DNA of 64,000 bases. Source: Tenacibaculum sp. MAR_2010_89 (GTDB lineage: Bacteria > Bacteroidota > Bacteroidia > Flavobacteriales > Flavobacteriaceae). Location: positions 1,364,001 to 1,428,000 of the forward strand of contig NZ_FNUB01000005.1 of the NCBI RefSeq assembly GCF_900105985.1, written 5' to 3'. Each line of letters starts with the position of its first letter. Position 1 is the stretch's first letter. Shown piece after piece: positions 34,513 through 43,955 of this stretch. The notes under the pieces were generated by a model. It ran no database searches and was not told where the DNA came from. It worked only from the letters and a program-made list of their open reading frames with translations. The translations under genes were made by a program, and so were the position numbers.

Positions 34513-36045
34513 ATGGCAGGAGGAAAACAGTCACCAAGGCAGAGGATGGTAAACTTGATGTACCTTGTTTTTATTGCAATGTTAGCAATGAACATGAGTA
34601 AAGAAGTTTTATCAGCTTTTGGATTAATGAATGAGAAGTTGTCAGAGTCTAATACTAGGGCAACTAAATCAAATCAAGCTTCATATGAGGCTTTAGCTTT
34701 AAAAGCATCAGAACAAGCTAAACAATATGGGAAAGCTAAAGAAGACACAGATAAATTACGTGTTATGGCTGATGAATTGTTTAACTATATAGATGAGTTA
34801 AAAACAAAAATGACTAGTGATTTAGAGGATACTAAAGCCTATGAATCAATGGATAAATCTGGATTTTTAGATCAATATTTCTTTGCTAATGGAAAAATTT
34901 CAGCAAAAGGTAAAGAATATGTTGCTAAAATTAAGGAGTTTAAAGAAAAAGCGTTAGAAGTTTTAGGAGAAAGAGACTTAGCAAAAGTTGTTTCTGAGCG
35001 TTTTAAAACTGATGATGTTAAAGATAAAGAAGGTGTTAAAAAATCTTGGTTAAGTTATAATTATGAAGGTTTTCCTTTAATTGCTTCTTTAACTAAAATG
35101 ACACAGATTCAATCTGATGTTAAAACAACTGAGTCTGATGCGTTATCTGCTTTATTACAAGGTGAGTTATCAAAAGCAGTTTCTATGACTAATTATGAAG
35201 CCATGGTTGTTTTTGAGAAAAACGCTTATTATCCAGGTGAAAAATTATCAGGTAAAATAATTTTAGGTAAAAATGACCCTAACTTAACTGCTGAGAAAGT
35301 AATAGTTAACGGTAAAGATATAGAAGAGGCTAAAATTAAAGCTGGTCAAGTTATATTAGATGGGCCTGCTGGTTCTGTTGGAGATAAAGAACTTAAAGGT
35401 GAATTTCACTTTAAAGAGGGAGATTCAACAGTTATTATTCCAATTAAAGGAGGTTATTCTGTTATACCTAAACCAAATGAAGCTGTAATTTCTGCTGATA
35501 AAATGAATGTAGTTTATAAAGGATTGTCAAATCCATTAACTATATCTATTCCAGGTGTAGCAGGTAACAAAGTTGTAGCTTCTGCTCCAGGATTAAAAAG
35601 AGTAAAAGGGAATAGTTATGTAATGAGACCAAAAGGAAATGGTGAAGTTACAATTAGAGTTTCTGGAACATTACCTAACGGAAGTAAAGTAAGTTCTAAT
35701 AAGAAGTTTAGAATTAAGGATATTCCACCAGCTGTAGGTATGGTTAGAAATCAATATGGTACAGTTAGAATGCCAAAAGCTAGTGTTAGAAATATTACAG
35801 TTGGAGCAGGATTACCTGATTTCTTATTTGATTTAAAACTAAATGTATCTAGCTTTAAAATTAAAGTTCCTGGTCAAACAACAATTGCAGTTTCTGGAAC
35901 ACGCTTAAATGCTAGAGCTAAAAAAGCTCTTTCAAGAGCAAGAAGAAACGATGTAATTACCATTTTTGGTATTGAAGCATCTGTGTCTGGATCTAATTAT
36001 AAAATAAAGAAAGTGCTAAATGTTAGCATTGAAGTTACTAATTAA
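34513..36045 (+). CDS. gldM: gliding motility protein GldM
   Basis: 510-residue inner-membrane-anchored periplasmic shaft. Starts MAGGKQSPRQRMVNLMYLVF; one transmembrane helix (about 13-35) pairs with GldL, followed by four periplasmic domains (helical D1 about 50-220, then Ig-like beta domains rich in GEKLSGKIILG and NGSKVSSNKKFRI). Length normal. Contacts the GldK/GldN ring to transmit motor force. Confidence 0.96.
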   Translation: MAGGKQSPRQRMVNLMYLVFIAMLAMNMSKEVLSAFGLMNEKLSESNTRATKSNQASYEALALKASEQAKQYGKAKEDTDKLRVMADELFNYIDELKTKMTSDLEDTKAYESMDKSGFLDQYFFANGKISAKGKEYVAKIKEFKEKALEVLGERDLAKVVSERFKTDDVKDKEGVKKSWLSYNYEGFPLIASLTKMTQIQSDVKTTESDALSALLQGELSKAVSMTNYEAMVVFEKNAYYPGEKLSGKIILGKNDPNLTAEKVIVNGKDIEEAKIKAGQVILDGPAGSVGDKELKGEFHFKEGDSTVIIPIKGGYSVIPKPNEAVISADKMNVVYKGLSNPLTISIPGVAGNKVVASAPGLKRVKGNSYVMRPKGNGEVTIRVSGTLPNGSKVSSNKKFRIKDIPPAVGMVRNQYGTVRMPKASVRNITVGAGLPDFLFDLKLNVSSFKIKVPGQTTIAVSGTRLNARAKKALSRARRNDVITIFGIEASVSGSNYKIKKVLNVSIEVTN

Positions 36046-36064
36046 TAAGTAAAACAAGAAGAGT

Positions 36065-36928
36065 ATGAATTGGAAGCGTTTTTATTTGGTTGCATTAACA
36101 CTTGTAGTAACAAGTTATGCAAGTGCACAAGCAAACCTTTTAAATTCTAAAAAGGTAAGCGAAATAGGATTTAAATCAGAAGCTCAAATTGCTTCAGAAG
36201 ATGATAAACCCTTACCTTATGGACATATTACAGACAGAGATGTTTTGTGGTCTAAAGTGGTATGGGAATACATTGATTTAAATCAAAAAATAAACTTACC
36301 TTACTATTATCCAATAGATACAGTAAGTACAGGTAATGGAAGACGTTCTTTATTTGATTCTTTATTAAAAGGAATTAGAGATGGTGAAATAAAAGAAGTT
36401 TATGATGACTCTTATTTTACGTCTAAAATAGGAATGGATGAAATTAAAGAGAAAACAGAAGATTTAAGAGACGATGGTTATGGTAACATTGATCCATATA
36501 CAATCAAATCTGAACAAGTTAAAGGATATTTAGTTAAAGGTATTTGGTACTTTGATAAGCGACAAGGAGAGTTAAAGTATCGTTTATTAGGAATTGCTCC
36601 AATGGGACCAGATGTTCAAGTTCTAGGACGTGATGAAATTGATGATAAGGATAATATTTATGAACTTTTTTGGATTTTTTATCCTGATGCTAGAGAAACA
36701 CTACATAAATCAAAAGTATTTAATCCTTTAAACTCTGCTACTCCAATATCATATGATAACTTATTAAACGCTCGTAGGTTTACTGCTACAATTGTAAAGG
36801 AAGAAAACTTATATGGCGATAGAGAGATTAAAGATTATGTTCGTGGAAACTCATTATTTCAACTTTTAGAGGCTAATAGAATAAAAGAAGGAATACGTGA
36901 TAGAGAAATGGATATGTGGAATTATTAA
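36065..36928 (+). CDS. gldN: gliding motility protein GldN
   Basis: 287-residue periplasmic protein (signal peptide cleaved near ASAQ-AN, about residue 22) that forms the T9SS ring with GldK. Family segments: HITDRDVLWSKVVWEYIDLNQK, YPIDT, VKGIWYFDKRQGELKYRLLGIAP and ELFWIFYPDAR. Length normal for GldN/PorN. Only one copy is present; some species carry a gldO paralogue next to it, which is absent here. Followed by a strong terminator. Confidence 0.95.
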   Translation: MNWKRFYLVALTLVVTSYASAQANLLNSKKVSEIGFKSEAQIASEDDKPLPYGHITDRDVLWSKVVWEYIDLNQKINLPYYYPIDTVSTGNGRRSLFDSLLKGIRDGEIKEVYDDSYFTSKIGMDEIKEKTEDLRDDGYGNIDPYTIKSEQVKGYLVKGIWYFDKRQGELKYRLLGIAPMGPDVQVLGRDEIDDKDNIYELFWIFYPDARETLHKSKVFNPLNSATPISYDNLLNARRFTATIVKEENLYGDREIKDYVRGNSLFQLLEANRIKEGIRDREMDMWNY

Positions 36929-36950
36929 TATTTCTAATAGATAAATTAAG

Positions 36951-36985
36951 AAAAGCGTTTGCAGTATATGCAAACGCTTTTTTAT
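36951..36985 (+). terminator. terminator of gldKLMN
   Basis: Perfect 13-bp stem AAAAGCGTTTGCA / TGCAAACGCTTTT with five-nt loop GTATA and a T run, 22 nt after gldN. Confidence 0.9.
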
Positions 36986-37007
36986 TTATTTGAATATTCT
37001 TTATTAT

Positions 37008-37015
37008 TACCTTTG
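37008..37015 (+). promoter_or_regulatory. -7 box abutting the FAD oxidoreductase start
   Basis: TACCTTTG with a TTG at 36990-36992 (15-nt spacer, shorter than usual). Only four nt separate the box from the ATG at 37020, so the message would be leaderless or nearly so. Confidence 0.45.
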
Positions 37016-37019
37016 CTTT

Positions 37020-38066
37020 ATGATTAAAGAGGTTGATTATATTATAGTTGGTTTAGGTTTAGCAGGAATTTCATTTGCTGAAGAATTAGCTAAAAATAAC
37101 TATAGTTTTGTAGTTTATGAAGACTGTTCTCAAACATCTTCAAAAGTAGCTGGTGGGGTTTATAATCCTGTTATTTTAAAAAGATTCACACCAGTTTGGA
37201 ATGGTCATGATCAACTTGAGTTTGCGCTACCTAAATATGAAGAATTAGAAAATAAATTAGATGTTAAAATAGATTCTAAATTTAAAACCAGGAAAGTATT
37301 TAATTCAATTGCTGATGAAAATAATTGGTTTGTAGCATTAGATAAACCATTTTTATCTAATTATATGCAACCAGATATTTTAAAGGGAAAAATTGAAGGA
37401 GTTATTGGTGATTTTGGTTTCGGTGAATTAAAAGGAACTGGGAGAATAGATACCCATAAACTTATTTTAAATTATACAGAGTATCTACGTAAACGTGGTG
37501 CTATATATGAGGAAAAATTTATTTATGATGAGTTAATTATAGAAGATGAATTTCTTAGATATAAAGACATCAAATCTACCAAAATTGTTTTCTGTGAAGG
37601 TTTTGGAATAACAAAGAATCCTTTTTTTAATGATTTACCTTTAAAGGAGTCAAAAGGAGAAATACTTACAATTCATTCACCAGAATTAAAGATTGACTTT
37701 TTATTAAAATCAAATGTATTTGTTATGCCACTAGGTAATGATTATTATAGAGTTGGTGCAACATTTAATTGGACAGATTCTACAACTACTCCAACTAAGG
37801 AGGGTAGAGAAGAACTTGAAGCGAAGTTAAAAAATGTAATTTCTGTTCCCTATAAAGTAACTAATCATACAGCTGGAATAAGACCAACAGTTAAAGATAG
37901 AAGACCTTTGTTGGGTAAGCATCCTAAATATTCAAATTTAGCTGTTTTAAATGGCTTAGGAACACGAGGTGTTATGATAGGTCCAACAATGGCTAGCATG
38001 CTGTTTAAACATTTAGAAAAAGGTGAGTTATTAGAAAAAGAAGTAGATATTAATAGGTTTAATTAA
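37020..38066 (+). CDS. FAD-dependent oxidoreductase, DAO family
   Basis: 348 residues. Start chosen at MIKEVDYIIVGLGLAGIS, where the FAD-binding GxGxxG begins; an in-frame ATG 10 codons earlier would lie upstream of and across the -7 box. Further DAO-family features: SSKVAGGVYNPVILKRF, and C-terminal HTAGIRPTVKDRRPLLG and NGLGTRGVMIGPTMA. The C-terminal pattern resembles the FAD oxidase half of MnmC, and mnmD occurs as a free gene elsewhere in the window, so a role in removing the carboxymethyl group of cmnm5s2U is possible but unproven; an amino-acid oxidase is the alternative. Confidence 0.75.
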   Translation: MIKEVDYIIVGLGLAGISFAEELAKNNYSFVVYEDCSQTSSKVAGGVYNPVILKRFTPVWNGHDQLEFALPKYEELENKLDVKIDSKFKTRKVFNSIADENNWFVALDKPFLSNYMQPDILKGKIEGVIGDFGFGELKGTGRIDTHKLILNYTEYLRKRGAIYEEKFIYDELIIEDEFLRYKDIKSTKIVFCEGFGITKNPFFNDLPLKESKGEILTIHSPELKIDFLLKSNVFVMPLGNDYYRVGATFNWTDSTTTPTKEGREELEAKLKNVISVPYKVTNHTAGIRPTVKDRRPLLGKHPKYSNLAVLNGLGTRGVMIGPTMASMLFKHLEKGELLEKEVDINRFN

Positions 38067-38069
38067 AAA

Positions 38070-38098
38070 CGATCTAGTTAATGAAAACTAGATCGCTT
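38070..38098 (+). terminator. terminator of the FAD oxidoreductase gene
   Basis: Ten-bp stem CGATCTAGTT (38070-38079) / AACTAGATCG (38086-38095) with six-nt loop, then CTTTG. Weak T tract, but close to the stop. Confidence 0.75.
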
Positions 38099-38236
38099 TG
38101 TACAAGTAGTATTAAGTAAGATGTAAAATTATTCAAATCCCCCCAGAAAAGAATAAATTCCCTTATTAGATTACATTCTTACAGTGTTTGGTCTTTTCTG
38201 TTAAACAAAATAAACGAATTTTATTGATACGGAGAT

Positions 38237-38250
38237 GGGTATTAATACCC
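38237..38250. promoter_or_regulatory. 14-bp perfect palindrome near the two-component locus
   Basis: GGGTATTAATACCC followed by AAAAA, 14 nt beyond the response-regulator stop. A related half-site, TATACCCAAATATA, overlaps the kinase promoter at the other end of the locus (40945-40958). NarL-type regulators often bind such dyads, so autoregulation is plausible but inferred. Confidence 0.35.
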
Positions 38251-38264
38251 AAAAACATTTTTGC

Positions 38265-38894
38265 TTAAGTAAATAAGTGCTTGTTTTTTTGAGTCCAGTT
38301 AAGTAAGGCCCCTGTTTTAGGGCTTAAATCTAGCTTCAAAATAATTTTGCTTCTATATTTTTCAATAGTTCTAGGTGATAAAAAAAGTAAATGACCAATT
38401 TCCTTATTTGTTTTATGTTGCGAAATTAGCTTTAATATTCGTCTCTCTGCTAACGTGAAATCTTTTAATACACTATTGTCATCTTCAGTAAAATTTAAAA
38501 GATCTTTAATTTTTTGACTAAAAAAAGGAGTATTATTTAAAACAGAGTTTATACATAATTCAATTTCTTCAAGTGCAAATTCTTTTAATATATATCCATA
38601 GATATTATATTTCTTTGCTTGTAAATATAATTGAACTTCTTTGTGAAGTGTAATAAGTATAATTTTTGAACTTACATTATTTTTTAAACATTCTTTAGCT
38701 ACTTCTATACCTGTTAACTTAGGCATTTCAACATCTAAAATGGCTATAGAGGGTTGGTTTTTTAGTATAAAATTAAGTGCAGATTTCCCATCATTTCCTG
38801 TACCTATGATATTATACTCTTTTTCAATTAATAAATCTTTCAACCCTTTAATCAATATAGGGTGATCATCAGCTATGTAAATGGTTGGTTTCAT
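38265..38894 (-). CDS. NarL/LuxR-family response regulator
   Basis: 209 residues: receiver domain (1-120) with phospho-acceptor Asp54 in AILDVEMPKL and acidic pair Asp9/Asp10, then a LuxR-type helix-turn-helix (about 145-205; LAERRILKLISQHKTNKEIGHLLFLSPRTIEKYRSKI). Overlaps the upstream kinase gene by four bases (ATGA), so translationally coupled and surely its partner. Confidence 0.9.
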   Translation of the reverse strand: MKPTIYIADDHPILIKGLKDLLIEKEYNIIGTGNDGKSALNFILKNQPSIAILDVEMPKLTGIEVAKECLKNNVSSKIILITLHKEVQLYLQAKKYNIYGYILKEFALEEIELCINSVLNNTPFFSQKIKDLLNFTEDDNSVLKDFTLAERRILKLISQHKTNKEIGHLLFLSPRTIEKYRSKIILKLDLSPKTGALLNWTQKNKHLFT

Positions 38895-40894
38895 ATTTTA
38901 GGAAATGAAATTTCAATTGTTGTACCTTTATTTAATATAGACTTGACTCTAATTAACCCTTTTAAAAAAATCACTCTATTCTTTAAGTTTTTTAATCCAA
39001 TACTATTGGGTTTTTGATATTTTTCAAAATAGTTAAAACCAACGCCATTATCTTTTACTGATAAAAATATTCTTTTACGAGTTTCATTAATCATAACTTG
39101 AGCAGAATCAGCTTTTGAATGTTTAATAATGTTGTTTAGGCATTCTTGAATTATTCTATATAAATTTAATTCCTGTTTAGGAGTTAATAGATGATCAATA
39201 TTATCAATATCTCCAAAAACTAAAATAGTTGAATAATGAGAATCTAATTCATAGATCAAGTCTTCAATAGATTTCGTTATTCCAATTTGCTTTATTTGAT
39301 TCGGTTGAAGATTTTTAGAAATTATACGTATTTCATTGATAGCTTCATTAACTAATTCACAGCCTTTTTTATCACTATTAATTAAAACTTGATTTTTTAC
39401 TAGTAGTAGTTTTTGACCGAGACTATCATGTAAATCTTTAGAAACTCTTTTTCTTTCATTATCTATATAAGATAATAAATTTTGAGAATATAGTCTTTGT
39501 AATCGTTGTTTTCTTTTTAAATATCTACTATTTAAAAAGAAATAAACTAAGGTGATTATTGATAAGCTAAGAACAAGAAGACTAATAAGTAATATATACT
39601 TATTCTTTTTTTCTTTTTTAAGAATTAAAATATCACTTTTTTGTTGTTGTATTTTTTGGTCATTTATCTTTTTTTCATGCAACGTTTGGTAATAGTAAAG
39701 AATATTTAGTTTCTCTATGTTGAAAATAGAATCTTTGATGTAATTATAAGAATCATAATGTTTCAGAGCCTCTCCAAAATTACTTTGTGCTTTAAATATT
39801 TTATATAAAAGTTTTTCAGCATCGATAACATCTTGTGTGTGATGTTGTTTCTTTGCATCAAATAGTACTTGTTTGGCAACAACAAGTGCTTGTTTTAAGT
39901 TGTTATTCTTATATAAGTAGTAGCTTCTTAATTTTTTATAATAATGATAGTTATCATTATCTGAAGTTTTTATTAGTTTGGTAGCCAGCTCATAATATGT
40001 TTTAGCCTTGTTATTTTTGTTGTTGTCTAAATAATATTGAGCTAAATCACAATAAATGTAAGATAAGTTTTTAAACTCATCGTTCTCTTTTTTTGCTTTT
40101 TCAACAGCCTTTGTAAGATAAAATTTTTGTTTTTTGTATTGCTTGTTTTTTTTGTATTCGGCAGCTAAATTTTGATAGTCATTAGATAAACCTAAAGTGA
40201 AATCTGTTTCAATTTTTTCATTTATAAGTTTTAATCGTTCTTGTATAGCTTTATCAATAAATCCATTTGCTCCATGTATATTAATCATTGCTGATTTTGT
40301 GTAAAAAGCATAATGAACATCATTTAAGGAGGTATAATAATCTAATGCTTTTTCATAACTTGAAAGAGCGCTTAGGAAATTATGGCCGTTGTAATAAGCT
40401 TGACCTCTGAAAAAATATGCATCAGCAGAATGAATAGAATCTTTATCAGTAAATGTATTAATAGCTATCGTATAATTATCAATGGCTTTTGTATAATTTT
40501 TCCCATTAAAATATAGTCCACCTTTTTTTAAATAAATGGCACCAATTAAAAAGCTATCATCAATTTTATTTTTAAATTTTTCAATTTTATTTAGTAGTTT
40601 AAAAGCACGTTCTCTTTGCCCGAAATGAGTGTTTATATAATAAATTACTTTGATACCACGGCTAATAGCTTTTTTATATTCTTTACTTTTTATAGCTAAC
40701 TCAATATATTTTTCAGAGTAATCAACCATTAAATCAAATTCTTTTTTTGATTTCGATAGTTTAATTAAACTATCGAAATTTCTTAGTTGAACTTGAGCAG
40801 TTTTAAAAGAATTGATTTTCTTATCTGATCTCTTTTTTTGATAAAAAAAAGAATAGATAATTAAAATAGGTATAAAATAAAGATATTGTTTCAA
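38891..40894 (-). CDS. TPR sensor histidine kinase, NarX/DesK type
   Basis: 667 residues. The N-terminal hydrophobic anchor (3-17) leads into a periplasmic array of TPR helices (about 65-420; e.g. IYLKKGGLYFNGKNYTKAIDNY split across repeats), one transmembrane helix (about 434-454), a HisKA_3 dimerisation domain with His489 in SKDLHDSLGQK, and a HATPase domain (N-box LNNIIKHSKA, G-box VKDNGVGFN, IGLKNLKNRV). TPR inputs without a recognised ligand pocket are typical of Bacteroidota. Signal unknown. Confidence 0.88.
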   Translation of the reverse strand: MKQYLYFIPILIIYSFFYQKKRSDKKINSFKTAQVQLRNFDSLIKLSKSKKEFDLMVDYSEKYIELAIKSKEYKKAISRGIKVIYYINTHFGQRERAFKLLNKIEKFKNKIDDSFLIGAIYLKKGGLYFNGKNYTKAIDNYTIAINTFTDKDSIHSADAYFFRGQAYYNGHNFLSALSSYEKALDYYTSLNDVHYAFYTKSAMINIHGANGFIDKAIQERLKLINEKIETDFTLGLSNDYQNLAAEYKKNKQYKKQKFYLTKAVEKAKKENDEFKNLSYIYCDLAQYYLDNNKNNKAKTYYELATKLIKTSDNDNYHYYKKLRSYYLYKNNNLKQALVVAKQVLFDAKKQHHTQDVIDAEKLLYKIFKAQSNFGEALKHYDSYNYIKDSIFNIEKLNILYYYQTLHEKKINDQKIQQQKSDILILKKEKKNKYILLISLLVLSLSIITLVYFFLNSRYLKRKQRLQRLYSQNLLSYIDNERKRVSKDLHDSLGQKLLLVKNQVLINSDKKGCELVNEAINEIRIISKNLQPNQIKQIGITKSIEDLIYELDSHYSTILVFGDIDNIDHLLTPKQELNLYRIIQECLNNIIKHSKADSAQVMINETRKRIFLSVKDNGVGFNYFEKYQKPNSIGLKNLKNRVIFLKGLIRVKSILNKGTTIEISFPKI

Positions 40895-40950
40895 ATGGGG
40901 ATTTTTAATTTAAAAAATACAATTAAATCAAAAGCGAGGGACCCTATACC

Positions 40951-40958
40951 CAAATATA
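40951..40958 (-). promoter_or_regulatory. candidate -7 box of the TPR kinase operon
   Basis: The reverse strand reads TATATTTG, 56 nt before the kinase ATG, immediately preceded by GGGTATAG, half of the palindrome type at 38237-38250. Confidence 0.45.
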
Positions 40959-41005
40959 GTAAAAAAATGAATAATTGTAAATAGTAAAAAGTCTCTTTTA
41001 TGATA

Positions 41006-41380
41006 CTATTTTATCTTGTTATACTTAACAAATAAGTTTATCCAAATAATTCTTGATAAACGTAAACTAAAAGGTGTAAGTAAAAAAGATACTATAATTA
41101 TGGCAATAAAACTTTGTAAAATTGAGAGACCAAAAAATAGTTTAGCAATAATAAAAATAGCTACAAATAAAGCTACTGCGATACCATAGTTAATATACAT
41201 TGCCCCAAAGAAAAAAGAGGGTTCCATCATGTATTTTAAATTACAATTAGGGCAATTATCATGTAATTTTGTAATCTTTTTAGGATTTATTGAAATTCTG
41301 TATTTAAAAAAATCACCTTCATGGCATTGAGGGCATTTACTTTTGAATATACTATATAATTTACTGCCTTTTCCAAACAT
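41006..41380 (-). CDS. DUF983 membrane protein
   Basis: 124 residues. A zinc-ribbon-like N-terminal part has two CxxC knuckles (CPQCHEGDFF and CPNCNLKY) and is followed by two transmembrane helices (about 60-80 and 83-105). DUF983 proteins of this pattern are found near respiratory genes in other bacteria, but the function is unknown. Divergent from the ABC-F gene. Confidence 0.82.
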   Translation of the reverse strand: MFGKGSKLYSIFKSKCPQCHEGDFFKYRISINPKKITKLHDNCPNCNLKYMMEPSFFFGAMYINYGIAVALFVAIFIIAKLFFGLSILQSFIAIIIVSFLLTPFSLRLSRIIWINLFVKYNKIK

Positions 41381-41420
41381 AATCTTAGGGGTATAAGCTT
41401 AAATAACTATTTCGTTTTTG

Positions 41421-41428
41421 TAAGTTTG
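41421..41428 (+). promoter_or_regulatory. candidate -7 box for the ABC-F operon
   Basis: TAAGTTTG matches TAnnTTTG, 74 nt before the ATG. It overlaps the short palindrome TTTGTACAAA in the divergent gap. Confidence 0.35.
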
Positions 41429-41502
41429 TACAAATTTCAACAAAAACAAAAAAACATTAAGTAACAAGAGTTACAAAGTTACTGTAATAAGTTAAAATAT
41501 AT

Positions 41503-43422
41503 ATGTTAAACGTACATAATTTAACAGTTTCTTTTATGGGAACTGATTTATTTTCTGGAATCACTTTTAAATTAAATAAAGGAGATAGAATAGGGTTGAT
41601 AGGAAAAAATGGAGCAGGAAAATCTACTTTATTAAAAGTATTATCAAAAGATATAGAAAGCAGTGGAGGTACTATGGCCTTTGATAAGGAGGTACGTATA
41701 GGTTTTTTACGTCAAGATATCGACTTTGTTAAGGGAAGAACTATTTTAGAAGAAGCATACCAGGCTTTTACTGAAATTAAAGAAATTGAACTTCAATTAG
41801 ATGAAATAAATCAGCAATTAGTAGAAAGAACTGATTATGAAAGTGAAGGTTATAATCAATTGATAATTGATTTAAACGAAAAAACTGAAAGATATGAACT
41901 CTTAGGAGGTTACAACTACCAAGGTGATACAGAAAAAATATTACAAGGATTAGGTTTTCAACGTGAAGATTTTAATAAGTTAACTGATACTTTTTCTGGG
42001 GGATGGCGTATGCGTATTGAACTAGCAAAGTTATTATTACAAAATAATGATATCTTGTTACTGGATGAACCAACAAATCACCTTGATATTGAGTCAATTA
42101 TTTGGTTAGAAAATTTCTTAAAAAATTACCAAGGAGCTATTGTATTAGTATCGCATGATAAAATGTTTTTAGATAATGTAACTAATAGAACTATAGAAAT
42201 TTCTTTAGGTCAGATATACGATTATAAAAAACCATATTCTCAATTCTTAGAGTTAAGAGCAGAAATAAAAGAAAAACAACTACAAGCTCAGAAAAATCAA
42301 GACAAAGAAATAAAAGCTAAGCAGCAGTTAATTGACAAGTTTAAGGCCAAAGCAAGTAAGGCATCTATGGCACAATCGTTAATGAAACAGCTTGACAAAG
42401 TTCAGCGTATTGAGGTTGATGGAGAAGATAATGCAGCAATGAATGTTCGTTTTAGTATATCTAAAGAACCTGGTAAAATAATTGTAGAGGCTGAAAATTT
42501 ATATAAAAGTTATGGTGATAAGCACGTTTTAGAAAATGTTGACTTATTAATTGAACGTAATAGTAAAATAGCTTTTGTAGGTCAAAATGGGCAAGGAAAA
42601 TCAACATTAGCAAAAATGATGGTTGGTGAAATTCCATTTGAAGGAAATTTAAAACTAGGTCATAACGTTCAAGTAGGATATTTTGCTCAAAATCAATCAG
42701 AACATTTACCACCAGAAAAAACAGTTTTGGAAATAATGGAAGATGCTGCAACTGATTCTAATAGAATGCGAGTAAGGGATATGCTAGGGTCGTTTTTATT
42801 TGGAGGTGATGCTGCAGATAAGAAAGCAAAAGTACTATCTGGAGGAGAAAGGAATCGTTTGGCTTTATGTAAATTATTATTATCACCTTTTAATGTGTTA
42901 ATAATGGATGAGCCTACGAATCACTTAGATATTGCCTCTAAAAATGTATTAAAAAAAGCTCTTGCTGAGTTTAATGGAACATTAATTATAGTATCGCATG
43001 ATCGTGATTTTTTACAAGGCTTAACAACAACAGTTTATGGGTTTAAAGATAGAGAGATTAAAGAATATTTAGGCGATATTGATTATTTCTTAGAGCAACA
43101 TAAAATGGAAAGTTTACGTGAAGCTGAAAAGAAAACGGTTATAAAAGAGACTAAAGATACTTCTAAAAAGGAGGCCTATAAATTATCTAGAGAGGAAGAA
43201 AAAGAACTCAAAAAACTAAAAAATAAACTCGGTAACATTGAAAATCAAATAGCTGATTTGGAAAGTGAAATTGAAAAAATTGATTTAGAGTTAGCTGAGA
43301 ATTATGATGAAGTATCTTCAAGGCCTAATTTTTTTGAAAAATATAAAGCAAAAAAAGCTAAAGTTGATACACTAATGGAAGAATGGGAGCTAGTAGAAGA
43401 AAAAGTCGAAAAATTTAATTAA
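41503..43422 (+). CDS. ABC-F family ATPase (Uup-like)
   Basis: 639-residue soluble protein with two ABC domains and no membrane segment. Walker A motifs GKNGAGKST (about 38-46) and GQNGQGKST (about 364-372); signature motifs FSGGWRMR and LSGGERNR; Walker B LLLDEPTNHLD and LIMDEPTNHLD. The linker (about 240-310) is helical and charged. A C-terminal coiled coil (about 555-639, EEEKELKKLKNKLGNIENQ) as in Uup. ABC-F proteins act on the ribosome E site. First gene of a four-gene plus-strand run. Confidence 0.9.
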   Translation: MLNVHNLTVSFMGTDLFSGITFKLNKGDRIGLIGKNGAGKSTLLKVLSKDIESSGGTMAFDKEVRIGFLRQDIDFVKGRTILEEAYQAFTEIKEIELQLDEINQQLVERTDYESEGYNQLIIDLNEKTERYELLGGYNYQGDTEKILQGLGFQREDFNKLTDTFSGGWRMRIELAKLLLQNNDILLLDEPTNHLDIESIIWLENFLKNYQGAIVLVSHDKMFLDNVTNRTIEISLGQIYDYKKPYSQFLELRAEIKEKQLQAQKNQDKEIKAKQQLIDKFKAKASKASMAQSLMKQLDKVQRIEVDGEDNAAMNVRFSISKEPGKIIVEAENLYKSYGDKHVLENVDLLIERNSKIAFVGQNGQGKSTLAKMMVGEIPFEGNLKLGHNVQVGYFAQNQSEHLPPEKTVLEIMEDAATDSNRMRVRDMLGSFLFGGDAADKKAKVLSGGERNRLALCKLLLSPFNVLIMDEPTNHLDIASKNVLKKALAEFNGTLIIVSHDRDFLQGLTTTVYGFKDREIKEYLGDIDYFLEQHKMESLREAEKKTVIKETKDTSKKEAYKLSREEEKELKKLKNKLGNIENQIADLESEIEKIDLELAENYDEVSSRPNFFEKYKAKKAKVDTLMEEWELVEEKVEKFN

Positions 43423-43433
43423 GAATAAATACT

Positions 43434-43952
43434 ATGAAAAGATTTTCTTTATTTTTTCTCCTTCTAATTATTTTTTCATGTACTAAAGATGAAGAAATTA
43501 AAAACGAACCAAAGACAATTGAAATTACTACAGGACTTGAGTTGGTAGACCTTATGGGGAATGTTACAGGGAAAATAGCGAACCCCAATATTTATACAAA
43601 AAGAAGTGCCGTGGCAATGTATCCAATACCTACCAATTCCTTTTTAAGTGTAAAATCGACATCTAGTATAAAAAATGTATGGATAGTTAAGGCTATAGTA
43701 AGCAAAGAGTTTTTGAATGTAGATTATTCGTCTATTTTAAATACTAAATTATATAGTTCAAGTGAACTAAAACAAAAATCAATCAAATCGTTTGAGGGGC
43801 TGAATAAATCATCTTTAAAAATTGATTTTTCAACTTATCCTGAAGGGCATTACAGAGTTTTTGTTGAGTTAGAAAATGGAGATATTTATTGGAGTAATAC
43901 ATATACAGGTATTATAAAAGGAAGTGTTTTTGATATTGATTTTTGGAAATAA
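43434..43952 (+). CDS. lipoprotein of unknown function
   Basis: 172 residues with a lipoprotein signal (lipobox ending IFSC, Cys16) and an acidic/basic tether (TKDEEIKNEP). The mature part is predicted mostly beta with no motif I recognise. 11 nt after the ABC-F gene and 3 nt before the PLP enzyme, so co-transcribed. Confidence 0.65.
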   Translation: MKRFSLFFLLLIIFSCTKDEEIKNEPKTIEITTGLELVDLMGNVTGKIANPNIYTKRSAVAMYPIPTNSFLSVKSTSSIKNVWIVKAIVSKEFLNVDYSSILNTKLYSSSELKQKSIKSFEGLNKSSLKIDFSTYPEGHYRVFVELENGDIYWSNTYTGIIKGSVFDIDFWK

Positions 43953-43955
43953 TTT

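Noticed and set aside
36990..37019. Upstream ATG for the FAD oxidoreductase
   Set aside because: The added residues lie over the promoter box and before the FAD-binding strand.
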